A stretch of 64,000 bases of DNA from Candidatus Nitrospira nitrificans. GTDB taxonomy: Bacteria; Nitrospirota; Nitrospiria; Nitrospirales; Nitrospiraceae. Position 1 is the first letter of the stretch; each line of letters opens with the position of its first letter. A program made the translations under genes and the position numbers. The notes beneath the pieces are model-generated. The model was not told the DNA's origin. It ran no database searches and worked only from the letters and a program-made list of their open reading frames with translations. Shown in pieces: positions 37,974-46,032 of the stretch. The DNA lies in NCBI RefSeq assembly GCF_001458775.1, contig NZ_CZPZ01000012.1:372001-436000 (forward strand), written 5' to 3'.

Positions 37974-40640
37974 TCACGCCACCTTCATGATGGACACCGT
38001 CGCCGTCCGGAACGACGGCGCATGGGTGATCGGATCGACAGCGCATTCAAATAGTTGGACGGCCTGTTGACCAAAGTGAGAGGGGAACCATGCCGTTCCT
38101 TGCGGGACCCGTTCCATAATTTTGACCTCGGTGGTCATTTCTCCGGAAGTGCTGGAGAGGCGGACGCGGTCGCCGTTCGATAAGGTAAAGCGCGCGGCAT
38201 CGAGCGGATTGATGCGGAGCCGGCCGCTGCCCTCGATTTGTAACAGCCCTTTCGAGCGCGTGGACAATTTTCCTGAGTGGAACAGGCTCTGCGACAATTC
38301 CAGCCGCACGGTGCCGTCCGGTCTGGGCGTTCGTGGGATCGGGCGGTACCTCGTGGCGAGGTCGCGCTGATATCCGGCGGTGAGATAGCGGTCCACGGCC
38401 GAGCGATCCACTTTGGGCGGCAACGGCGCCGGCCCCAGCGAGCCGTAGCCAGGTATGAGGCTTCGGATTTCCTTGAGAATCTCTTTGCTCTCGGCATATT
38501 CCATGGGTGAGTTCAATAAGATGGAAAGCGCGGAAAAGACTTCCCAGTCGGGGCGACTCTCTCCGACAGGCTCGATCGCCGGGCGAACGGCCTGCACATG
38601 TCCCTCGGTATTGGTAAATGTTCCGTGTTTTTCCAGAGAAGACGCGACCGGCAACACGACATGGGCCAAGGCGGCCGTCTCCGTCAAAAACAGCTCTTGG
38701 CACACCAGGAGATCGAGAGCGCGCAGCGAGGCCTCGGCATGTATCGCCGCAGGGAGGCTTCCGACCGGATTCTCTCCGACGATGAACATCGCCTTGAGTG
38801 ATCCGGCCTTGGCTCGCTTCAACATCTCGATGAGGGAAGCCCCTCTCTCGGTCGGAAGTTCGCTTTTCCATTGCGTTGCGATCCTCTCGCGCTCCGTGTC
38901 GCTGGCGAGGGGATGCGCGCCGGGAAGAAATTCGGCGATGGTTCCCATTTCGACCGCGCCCTGGTCGTTGTTTTCTTCGGCGAGCGGCGCAAAGCCACAG
39001 CCGGGCTCCTCCAACTTCCCGGTCAGGAGAAGCAGATCGAGGAGGGTCAAACATCCGCGGTAGCCATGGTCGCTTCGCAATAGGGGCTGACCGGCCAGGA
39101 TGACGACTCGGCGCGCTCCTGCCGCCGCCGCCGCGGCCCGCGCAAACGCATCCGGCTCGATCCCGGTCGCCGCTTGGAGGTCCTGCCAAGAGATCTGTTG
39201 CAGCGCGCTCGTCATGGCCTGGACGTAGGACGGATGCCGTTGCGCAAGATCAGGGTGGATCAAATTCTGTTCGACGACGGCCTTCACCAGGCCGACGATC
39301 GCATGGTGCGTGTCGCTGGTCGGGATGCGGAAATGATGATGCGAGAGATTGGCGATGTTGCTGATCGTGTCGACGACTGGCTCCAACGACTCGATCGTAA
39401 TCAGCGTCGCCCGACGTTTCTTCACCGCCTCTTTCACCTTGAGACCGGTGATGGGATTGGTCTCGGTGATGTTCGTCCCGACGAGGAGCAGGACATCCGC
39501 GTCCAGGATGTCGTCGAAGGTGACGGTCCACCGATGCGTCCCCTGCACGAGTCGCATGGCATGCAGGCCGTTGACATGGCCATAGCGGGCGCTGCTGTCG
39601 ATATGGTTGGTGCCGACGGCCACGCGAAGAAACTTCTGGAACAGGTACAATTCTTCATTGGTGCAGCGTCCGGAAATCAAGCCTCCGAAACTCTGTCCCC
39701 CATGGGCGGCTTTAATTTCGCCGACACGGCTTGCGACATACTCCAGAGCTTCTTCCCAGGTCGCTTGCACGAGCGCGCCATCACGCCGTATGAGCGGGTG
39801 AGTGAGGCGATCGGGGTGGCTGGCCGCATGGAATCCAAAAAACCCCCGGGCACACAGATCGCCGTTGTTGCGTCCCGCTCCATGCGCCGAATTCACTTCA
39901 ATGAGTTCCTGCCCCTTCGTCTGCACGGTGATCTGACACCCATCGCCGCAGTACCCGCAGATGGTTTCGGCTCGTTTCAGCATCCAGGGCCGGTACTCGT
40001 ACATGGACAGTCGGCTGGTAATCGCTCCGACCGGACAGATCTGCACGCAGCCCCCGCAGAACTCACAATCGAGCGGGTGGGAGCCGAAGTGCTTGATTTC
40101 CGTCATGGTGCCGCGACCGACCGGCGCCAACGCCTTGACGTCCATGACTTCATCGCAGTACCGGACGCAGCGGAGGCATTGGACGCAGCGATTCATCTGC
40201 GTTTCGATCAGCGGACTGAAATACTCCTTTTGGAAGATGCGCTTGGTTTCAACGAACCGGCTGGTGGCGGTGTACTGGTGCGAAAAGTCTTGAAGGTCGC
40301 ACTTCCCCCCTTGATCGCAGACCGGACAGTCCAGCGGATGATTGGCAAGAATGAACTCGAGCACCGATTTATGGGCGTCGTCGACCACCGTGGTGGCGGT
40401 GCGTACGCTCATTCCTTCGTCGGCCGGCGTGCTGCAGGCCGTTTGAAGCTTGGGCATCTTTTCGATTTCGACCAGGCACATGCGGCAATTGGCGTCGGGT
40501 TTGAGTTTCGGGTGATAGCAGAAATGCGGAATCATGACACCGACGCGACGGGCCGCTTCGATCACCAATGTGCCTTTGGGGACGTTGACCGTCATCCCGT
40601 CGATCGTGATGCGCACAGTTGGTATTGCTGTGTCTGCCAT
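37974..40640 (-). CDS. nuoG: NADH-quinone oxidoreductase subunit G
   Basis: NuoG is the largest peripheral-arm subunit (888 residues). The N-terminal region carries the N1b [2Fe-2S] ligands (CYHPKL..CRMC..C), the His-containing N5 motif, the CPVCDQGGKC segment and the two N4-type tetrads ending CGGCVQICPVGA. A further CGYCGDGC motif (formate-dehydrogenase-like, N7-type) follows, then a molybdopterin-oxidoreductase-like domain without metal function and a C-terminal barrel (about 780-888). GGAG precedes the start. Confidence 0.95.
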   Translation of the reverse strand: MADTAIPTVRITIDGMTVNVPKGTLVIEAARRVGVMIPHFCYHPKLKPDANCRMCLVEIEKMPKLQTACSTPADEGMSVRTATTVVDDAHKSVLEFILANHPLDCPVCDQGGKCDLQDFSHQYTATSRFVETKRIFQKEYFSPLIETQMNRCVQCLRCVRYCDEVMDVKALAPVGRGTMTEIKHFGSHPLDCEFCGGCVQICPVGAITSRLSMYEYRPWMLKRAETICGYCGDGCQITVQTKGQELIEVNSAHGAGRNNGDLCARGFFGFHAASHPDRLTHPLIRRDGALVQATWEEALEYVASRVGEIKAAHGGQSFGGLISGRCTNEELYLFQKFLRVAVGTNHIDSSARYGHVNGLHAMRLVQGTHRWTVTFDDILDADVLLLVGTNITETNPITGLKVKEAVKKRRATLITIESLEPVVDTISNIANLSHHHFRIPTSDTHHAIVGLVKAVVEQNLIHPDLAQRHPSYVQAMTSALQQISWQDLQAATGIEPDAFARAAAAAAGARRVVILAGQPLLRSDHGYRGCLTLLDLLLLTGKLEEPGCGFAPLAEENNDQGAVEMGTIAEFLPGAHPLASDTERERIATQWKSELPTERGASLIEMLKRAKAGSLKAMFIVGENPVGSLPAAIHAEASLRALDLLVCQELFLTETAALAHVVLPVASSLEKHGTFTNTEGHVQAVRPAIEPVGESRPDWEVFSALSILLNSPMEYAESKEILKEIRSLIPGYGSLGPAPLPPKVDRSAVDRYLTAGYQRDLATRYRPIPRTPRPDGTVRLELSQSLFHSGKLSTRSKGLLQIEGSGRLRINPLDAARFTLSNGDRVRLSSTSGEMTTEVKIMERVPQGTAWFPSHFGQQAVQLFECAVDPITHAPSFRTATVSIMKVA

Positions 40641-40653
40641 GCTCTCCAGTATT

Positions 40654-40706
40654 CGTTAAACGTTAACCGTTAAACATGATTCTTGCGAATAACGATTCAC
40701 GATTAA
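40654..40706. repeat. Inverted heptad-repeat element (CGTTAAN type) in the nuoF-nuoG junction
   Basis: There are three CGTTAAA/C heptads (40654-40674) and three CGATTAA-type heptads (40686-40706). The 11-bp loop ends GATTCTTG, also found in the nuoE-nuoCD element. The right arm contains the nuoF stop codon. Confidence 0.75.
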
Positions 40707-42010
40707 CGTCTTATTCCCACTTGCCCCGGCATGATCAAATTCGCCGCTTCTGCTTCATTGATGAGGTCGACGTATTCCTGCCGCCAATGCTTCAGCGTGC
40801 TCTGGATCGGCGCGACTTCCGCGTCGCCGAAGGCACAGACGGTGCGGCCTGCGATGTTTTTGCATAGATCCAACAAGGTTTCAAGGTCCTCCATCCGACC
40901 TCGCTTCGCCAAAATTCGACGGAGTGTCTGGACGAGCCAGGAACTGCCTTCTCGGCAAGGGCTGCATTTCCCGCAGGACTCATGGTAGAAAAATTCCATG
41001 AGCCGAAGCGCGGCCCAGACCATGCTGGTGCCCTCTTCCATGACCGTCACGCCCCCTGATCCCAACATCGATCCCGCCGCCGCCACGTGCTCGAAATCCA
41101 GTTTTACGTCGAGATGGGCCGGCGTCAGAAAAGGCGCCGATGCTCCACCTGGAATAAAGGCCTTCATCGGCTTGTCGGATCGCATGCCGCCAGCGTACTC
41201 ATACACCAATTCGCGGACCGTCATTCCCATCGGAACTTCATAGTTGCCCGGTCGTTTCACATGCCCGCTGACGCAGAAGACCCTGGTGCCGGTGCTCTTC
41301 GGCGGCGAACCGATCGCCGCAAACCATTCGGGGCCTCGGGTAACGATGTGGGGGAGGTTCGCCAGCGTCTCGACGTTATTGACCACGGTCGGCTTATTAT
41401 AGAGCCCATGCGTGGCTGGAAACGGCGGCTTGATGCGGGGGAGTCCGCGTTTGCCTTCGAGTGATTCCAGGAGGGCCGTTTCCTCGCCGCAGATATAGGC
41501 GCCCGCTCCCCGATGCACCCACACGTCCGCGTTGATGCCTGTGCCGAGGATGTTCTTTCCGATATATCCGGCGGCTCTCGCTTCGCCGATGGCCTGTTCC
41601 AAGATCTTTGAGCCCAAGACCATTTCCCCGCGGATATAGATGTAGGCGGATTCCGCGCCGATGGCATAGCAGGCCAATACGATGCCTTCCAATACTTGAT
41701 GAGGGTCCCGCTCCATGAGTTGACGATCCTTGAACGTACCGGGCTCGCTCTCGTCGGCGTTGCAGCACAGATATCGGGGGCCGTGATAGTCTTTCGGTAG
41801 AAATCCCCATTTCACGCCGGTCGGGAAGCCTGCGCCGCCTCGGCCGCGCAGACCCGATTTTCGGACGATCGTCGTCACGTCTGCCGGGGTGATTTTCCCG
41901 AGCGTGTTGCGCAAGGCTTGATAGCCTCCGGTCTTCTCATAGTCAGACAGCGACCCGGTATAGCCGGGTTGCGACATATTTTTGAGCAGGATCAGTTCGT
42001 GTTTCGCCAT
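40703..42010 (-). CDS. nuoF: NADH-quinone oxidoreductase subunit F
   Basis: NuoF binds NADH, FMN and the [4Fe-4S] cluster N3. The 435 residues hold the glycine-rich GLRGRGGAGFPTGVKWG (NADH/FMN), ICGEETALLESLEGKRG and the cluster ligands ESCGKCSPCREG with a distant C in IAGRTVCAFG. It lies between nuoG and a decayed four-helix-bundle gene that separates it from nuoE. Confidence 0.95.
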   Translation of the reverse strand: MAKHELILLKNMSQPGYTGSLSDYEKTGGYQALRNTLGKITPADVTTIVRKSGLRGRGGAGFPTGVKWGFLPKDYHGPRYLCCNADESEPGTFKDRQLMERDPHQVLEGIVLACYAIGAESAYIYIRGEMVLGSKILEQAIGEARAAGYIGKNILGTGINADVWVHRGAGAYICGEETALLESLEGKRGLPRIKPPFPATHGLYNKPTVVNNVETLANLPHIVTRGPEWFAAIGSPPKSTGTRVFCVSGHVKRPGNYEVPMGMTVRELVYEYAGGMRSDKPMKAFIPGGASAPFLTPAHLDVKLDFEHVAAAGSMLGSGGVTVMEEGTSMVWAALRLMEFFYHESCGKCSPCREGSSWLVQTLRRILAKRGRMEDLETLLDLCKNIAGRTVCAFGDAEVAPIQSTLKHWRQEYVDLINEAEAANLIMPGQVGIRR

Positions 42011-42013
42011 ATG

Positions 42014-42478
42014 CGTTAATCGTTAACCGTCAATCGCCAGAAGCTGACTTTGACTTCGCAGACTTAAGATACCTGATAAAACCGTTCACGATGGTAATGG
42101 CTCTCAAGATGTCGCCTCGAATCCGATCAAAGCTTTCTTCTTCAATAATCTTCTCATCTTTGCATGCGATTAAATGATCTAGAATTTCATACAATGATCC
42201 ACGGGCCTGCCTTGCAAACTGAGCATTTTCTGAGTAATGGAAGCCACCATATCCTTCTGCCAAGTTGGCAGTTACGGAACGAGAAGCACGAATGAGTTGA
42301 TCAGTCAGCCGATTTTTTCATCCTTTGGAAAAGTTTCAGCCAAATTCGAAAGTCTGATACATAACTCCCGACAAACCTTCCAGACATCAAGACCTTCAAA
42401 GGTTCGAACGGTTATGGTTTATCTTTTGACGTATGTAGTCCCTCGTTTAACGAATAACGATTAACGTTCAACGTTCAC
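42014..42478. repeat. Composite heptad-repeat element carrying a four-helix-bundle gene
   Basis: The left arm (42014-42034) is three CGTTAAC-type heptads. The right arm (42444-42478) is five heptads of type CGATTAA/CGTTCAA. The arms are in inverted orientation. The about 410 bp between them is a decayed four-helix-bundle gene whose stop codon is inside the left arm. The right arm encodes the last residues and stop of nuoE. The whole interrupts the nuo operon between nuoE and nuoF. Confidence 0.75.
42030..42415 (-). pseudogene. Four-helix-bundle (23S rRNA IVS-type, TIGR02436) gene, frameshifted and without start codon
   Basis: The N-terminal frame reads TVRTFEGLDVWKVCREL, LSNLAETFPKDEKIG and then hits a stop. 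One base over it resumes as LTDQLIRASRSVTANLAEGYGG and continues to NGFIRYLKSAKS at 42030. A single missing C near 42308 (GGCTG instead of GGCCTG) joins the halves into a normal protein of about 128 residues. The codon where ATG is expected is ATA (42413-42415), with an in-frame stop just upstream. These two lesions make expression of an intact product unlikely. This protein family occurs in intervening sequences of 23S rRNA. The remnant lies between inverted heptad arms. The downstream 77-codon frame from 42263 could still be translated. Confidence 0.7.
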
Positions 42479-42991
42479 CGGCAAGGGCCACATAAACGGA
42501 CCGCTCTTCAGCCGGCTGGTTCCGGTCGAGCGCAGATCGGCCAAAATGCGGTCCAGTTTGTCCTCGGTCAGTTGCTCGTAATAGTCCTCGTTGATCTGCA
42601 TCATGGGCCCGGTCCCGCACGCGGCCAAACATTCCACCGCGGTGAGGCTGAACAGTCCGTCCGCCGTCGATTCACCCGGGGCGATCCCCAGCTTCGCCTT
42701 GATCCATTCGATCACCGTATCCGATCCGACCAGGGCGCACATGAGGGATTTGCACACCTGAATGTGGAATTTGCCCACCGGCTTCAGGTTGAACATCGTG
42801 TAAAAGGTGATCGTTTCATAGACCTGCGGAGGCGTCAGCCTGAGCAGATGCGCGATCTCTTGCATGGCCGATTCGGTCACATAGCCCTGGTCACGCTGCG
42901 CGACATAGAGGAGTGGGATCAACGCGGAGCGCTTGACCGGATAGCGCGATAAGATCTCGGCTATTTCGTCCTTATATTTGTCTTGCAACAC
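42461..42991 (-). CDS. nuoE: NADH-quinone oxidoreductase subunit E
   Basis: NuoE carries the [2Fe-2S] cluster N1a. The 176 residues show VCKSLMCALVGSD (first cysteine pair) and ECLAACGTGPMMQINEDYYEQLT (second pair). The start is GTG at 42991. The last codons (VNVER, TAA) are written in the heptad arm at 42444-42478, so the C-terminus probably changed when the element arrived. Confidence 0.94.
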   Translation of the reverse strand: MLQDKYKDEIAEILSRYPVKRSALIPLLYVAQRDQGYVTESAMQEIAHLLRLTPPQVYETITFYTMFNLKPVGKFHIQVCKSLMCALVGSDTVIEWIKAKLGIAPGESTADGLFSLTAVECLAACGTGPMMQINEDYYEQLTEDKLDRILADLRSTGTSRLKSGPFMWPLPVNVER

Positions 42992-43009
42992 TGGACCACC
43001 TTGTCATTT

Positions 43010-43083
43010 CGTTATTCGTTAAAAGTTAATCGCCGGAATGTAGTCGATTCTTGCGTTTAACGAATAACGATTCACGTGTAACG
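43010..43083. repeat. Inverted heptad-repeat element (CGTTAAN type) in the nuoCD-nuoE junction
   Basis: There are three heptads (43010-43030) and four in the complementary arm (43054-43081). The 23-bp loop ends CGATTCTTG, shared with the element at 40.7 kb. Confidence 0.75.
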
Positions 43084-43086
43084 TCC

Positions 43087-44838
43087 TTACCGATCGCATT
43101 CCCCCATGACCACATCGTAGGTGCCGAAAATCGTGATGATGTCGGAAATCAGGTAACCGCGCGCCATATGGTCGAATGCACCCATGTGGATGAAGGAGGG
43201 CGAGCGAATTTTCAACCGATACGGGCGTGGAGATCCGTCGCTGATGATGAAAAATCCCAATTCCCCCTTCGGCGCTTCGGTCGCGCAATAGGTTTCCCCC
43301 TTCGGCGGCTTGAACCCTTGCGTAAAAATAATGAAATGGTGAATCAAGCTCTCCATGTCGCGCATCACTTGCGGTTTGGGCGGAGGAATGTATTGCGGGA
43401 TATCGGCGATGATCGGCCCGGGCGGCATCTGATCGAGACATTGTGAAATGATCCGCGCGCTCTGGCGCATCTCCTCGACACGAATCCAATAGCGATCATA
43501 CGTGTCGCCGTTTTTTCCGACCGGCACTTCCCAGTCCACTTTGTGGTAGACGCCGTAGGGCTCGAGTTTACGTACATCATAAGACACGCCGGATCCCCGC
43601 AAGGCAGGGCCGGTCATGCCGAAATTGATGGCATCCTCTCCGGAGATGACGGCGACATGCTTCGTTCGTCCCAGCCAAATCCGATTGCCCGCGAGCAGCG
43701 AATCGTACTCGTCCACCTTCTGCGGGAAGGTTTCGAGAAAGGCTTTCAGGCGGTCCACTAACTCCGGAGTGAAGTCGCTATCCACGCCGCCGATCCGGTA
43801 ATAATTCAAGGTCAGTCTGGCCCCACACAGCCGTTCGAACATGTCGAGCAGGGTTTCCCGCTCTCGAAACGTCCAGAAGAAGACCGTCATGGCGCCGATA
43901 TCCAGGGCCTGCGCGCCCAACCAGAACAGATGACCCAGAATGCGCTGCATCTCCGCGACAATGGTGCGGACATACTCCGCTCGTTCAGGCACGGTGATAT
44001 CGAGGAGCTTCTCGACGGCTCGGACATAGGCATAGTTGTTCGCCATGGCGCAGACATAGTCGAGGCGGTCGGTATGGGGGATGATCTGCATGTAGGCCAG
44101 ACCTTCGGCTAATTTCTCGACTCCCCGATGGAGATAGCCGAGATCCGGCGTGGCCTTGACGATCCGTTCTCCATCCAGCTCCAGGACAACCCGCACGACT
44201 CCATGCGTGCTTGGATGTTGCGGGCCCATATTCAGCAACAGTTCTTCCCGCCGGTTTGACGAAGAGCCGTTCGGCTCCAACAGGAACAACTTCCTTTCAG
44301 CCGCGGAGACTTCACTGTCGACCTGCTCGATCGGCGGCTCATCAAGACGAGGAATAAAGTCGAACTGACTGCGCCAGCCACGGCCTTCCGTCGGGAAATC
44401 CTTCCGTAACGGATAGCCTTCCGCGTAGTCTTCCGGCAGGAGGATGCGGCGCAGGTCCGGGTGGCCTGTGAACCGGATCCCCATCATGTCGTACACTTCC
44501 CGCTCCAGGAATGCCGCGCCGCGCCAGACGCTCGTGACGGAATCCAGCGACGGGTTGTCTTCGGTGATCCGCGCTTTCAGGCGGATTCGTTTGCCGTGGG
44601 GAAGCGATAATAAAAGATAGATGACCTCAAACCGCTGCTGGTCGGCCGGATAGTCGGCGGAGCAGATATCGGTGATATGGTCAAAACAAGCCTCGGGATC
44701 GTCGTGCAAAAACCGGGCGATCTCCAAGATTCTTGGGGCAGCGACATGAACGGTCACTTCCGATCGAGCCGTGTCGACATCGACGGAAAGGACCGCCTCG
44801 GGGAACTTCTTCAGCAAGGTTTCAGTGAGGGATTGCAT
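43087..44838 (-). CDS. nuoCD: NADH-quinone oxidoreductase fused subunit C/D
   Basis: One 583-residue protein joins NuoC (about 1-165; EREVYDMMGIRFTGHPDLRRILLPEDY) and NuoD (about 200-583; NMGPQHPSTHGVVRVVLELDGE, the quinone-site HRG in YLHRGVEKL, and the C-terminal ISDIITIFGTYDVVMGECDR). Such fusions also occur in enterobacteria. NuoD lines the quinone pocket. A MidA-type methyltransferase gene lies just upstream of the operon, and its known mitochondrial homologue methylates an arginine in the NuoD counterpart; the HGVVR arginine is present. Confidence 0.95.
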   Translation of the reverse strand: MQSLTETLLKKFPEAVLSVDVDTARSEVTVHVAAPRILEIARFLHDDPEACFDHITDICSADYPADQQRFEVIYLLLSLPHGKRIRLKARITEDNPSLDSVTSVWRGAAFLEREVYDMMGIRFTGHPDLRRILLPEDYAEGYPLRKDFPTEGRGWRSQFDFIPRLDEPPIEQVDSEVSAAERKLFLLEPNGSSSNRREELLLNMGPQHPSTHGVVRVVLELDGERIVKATPDLGYLHRGVEKLAEGLAYMQIIPHTDRLDYVCAMANNYAYVRAVEKLLDITVPERAEYVRTIVAEMQRILGHLFWLGAQALDIGAMTVFFWTFRERETLLDMFERLCGARLTLNYYRIGGVDSDFTPELVDRLKAFLETFPQKVDEYDSLLAGNRIWLGRTKHVAVISGEDAINFGMTGPALRGSGVSYDVRKLEPYGVYHKVDWEVPVGKNGDTYDRYWIRVEEMRQSARIISQCLDQMPPGPIIADIPQYIPPPKPQVMRDMESLIHHFIIFTQGFKPPKGETYCATEAPKGELGFFIISDGSPRPYRLKIRSPSFIHMGAFDHMARGYLISDIITIFGTYDVVMGECDR

Positions 44839-44850
44839 GGTTTTAAGCCT

Positions 44851-44924
44851 GGTCAGTAGTCAGTGGTCACTGGTTGGTGGTGATGTCCAATCTCGCGCGC
44901 CAATGACGAATGACCAAATGACTA
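44851..44924. repeat. Inverted heptad-repeat element (TCATTGG type) in the nuoB-nuoCD junction
   Basis: The left arm is GGTCAGT-type heptads (44851-44880) and the right arm CCAATGA-type heptads (44900-44924) ending in ACTAC. The arms are less regular than in the other elements. Confidence 0.65.
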
Positions 44925-45401
44925 CTTTACAAATACCTTTTCGCGCTGAATCTTCTCTTGTAACTTTAAGAGTCCGTCCAGCAAAGCCTCTGGTCGCGGC
45001 GGACACCCGGGTACATAGACGTCGACCGGTATGATTTGATCCACACCCTGAACGACCGCGTAGCTGTTGTAGTGATTGCCCGAGGTCGCGCACGAGCCCA
45101 TGCAGATCACGTATCGAGGCTCGGGCATCTGGTCGTAAATCCGTCGAATGACCGGGGCCATCTTGCGCGAGACCGTTCCCGCGACGATCATGAGATCCGA
45201 TTGCCTGGGTGAGGCGCGAAAGACCCCGGCGCCGAAGCGGTCAAGGTCGTATCGGGAAGAGACGCTCGCAATCATCTCGATGGCGCAGCAAGCCAGGCCG
45301 AACGTCATGGGCCACAGCGCCGACTTCCTGGCCCAGTTGACGACCGCGTCAAGATTCGTCGTCACGATATTCGCGTCAAACTGCCGTTCTAATAGACTCA
45401 T
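44922..45401 (-). CDS. nuoB: NADH-quinone oxidoreductase subunit B
   Basis: NuoB holds the terminal [4Fe-4S] cluster N2 next to quinone. The 159 residues have the adjacent cysteines in GLACCAIEM, then CMGSCATSG and [15 protein letters not shown]. It lies between nuoA and nuoCD with heptad elements on both sides. Confidence 0.95.
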   Translation of the reverse strand: MSLLERQFDANIVTTNLDAVVNWARKSALWPMTFGLACCAIEMIASVSSRYDLDRFGAGVFRASPRQSDLMIVAGTVSRKMAPVIRRIYDQMPEPRYVICMGSCATSGNHYNSYAVVQGVDQIIPVDVYVPGCPPRPEALLDGLLKLQEKIQREKVFVK

Positions 45402-45408
45402 AATGTAT

Positions 45409-45491
45409 CGTTATTCGTTACACGTTAACCGACAGGGCATTCATCGTGGTTGTGCGGATCTTGCGTTTAACGATTCACGAATATCGTTTAA
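45409..45491. repeat. Inverted heptad-repeat element (CGTTAAN type) in the nuoA-nuoB junction
   Basis: There are three heptads (45409-45429) and four complementary heptads (45464-45491). The loop ends GGATCTTG, close to the loop ends at 40.7 and 43.0 kb. Confidence 0.75.
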
Positions 45492-45499
45492 CGTATTTA

Positions 45500-45871
45500 C
45501 TAATCCCACTCCAGCGCTCCTTTTTTCCATGCGTACCAGAATCCCACCACCAGAATGGCGATGAACAGGGTCATCTCCACTAATCCAACCAGCCCGAGAC
45601 TGGTGAAAGCAACCGCCCAGGGAAACATAAAGACAATCTCAATATCGAAGATCACAAACAGCATCGCGATGATGTAATACCGCATCGGAAACTGGACGCG
45701 GGCGTCCTGAAACAGCGGGCTTCCGCTCTCGTAGGGGGCCAATTTGGCCCGATAGGGTTGATTCGGGCGGACGAACCAGCCGAGCAAGAGCGTCAGCGTC
45801 CCCAGGGCGATGCCCACGCCGATGAAAATGAGGATCGGGACATAGTTTTCCGGAACGGCTGTGTCACCCAT
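45500..45871 (-). CDS. nuoA: NADH-quinone oxidoreductase subunit A
   Basis: The 123 residues form three helices. The family segment [41 protein letters not shown] contains the cysteine-free loop followed by the conserved acidic helix. It is first of the nuo genes (order A, B, CD, E, F-N). GGAG lies 6 nt before the ATG, immediately downstream of a heptad array. Confidence 0.94.
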   Translation of the reverse strand: MGDTAVPENYVPILIFIGVGIALGTLTLLLGWFVRPNQPYRAKLAPYESGSPLFQDARVQFPMRYYIIAMLFVIFDIEIVFMFPWAVAFTSLGLVGLVEMTLFIAILVVGFWYAWKKGALEWD

Positions 45872-45879
45872 GGGAACTC

Positions 45880-45994
45880 CGTGAAGCGTGAAGCGTGAAG
45901 CGTGAAGCGTGAAACCCGCTTCGTCCGCCTTGGGCGAGACTTCGCCCGCAAAGCCCGCATCGACGAGTCTGGGAGGCGAGCGTGAAACGTGAAA
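45880..45994. repeat. Direct heptad-repeat array (CGTGAAG type)
   Basis: Five consecutive CGTGAAG/A heptads (45880-45914) and two CGTGAAA heptads (45981-45994) lie in the same orientation. A GC-rich segment with a small hairpin (GGGCGA / TCGCCC) lies between. It occupies the nuoA leader region. Unlike most elements here the arrays are direct, not inverted. Confidence 0.75.
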
Positions 45995-46032
45995 CGTCGC
46001 CGGATGACGCAGATGACATCATTCTACATCCC

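Noticed and set aside
39174-40673. 499-codon plus-strand open frame
   Set aside because: It lies opposite nuoG and has no family resemblance.
40654-45994. Possible CRISPR array
   Set aside because: The repeats are degenerate 7-mers without spacers of constant length, and no cas genes are present.
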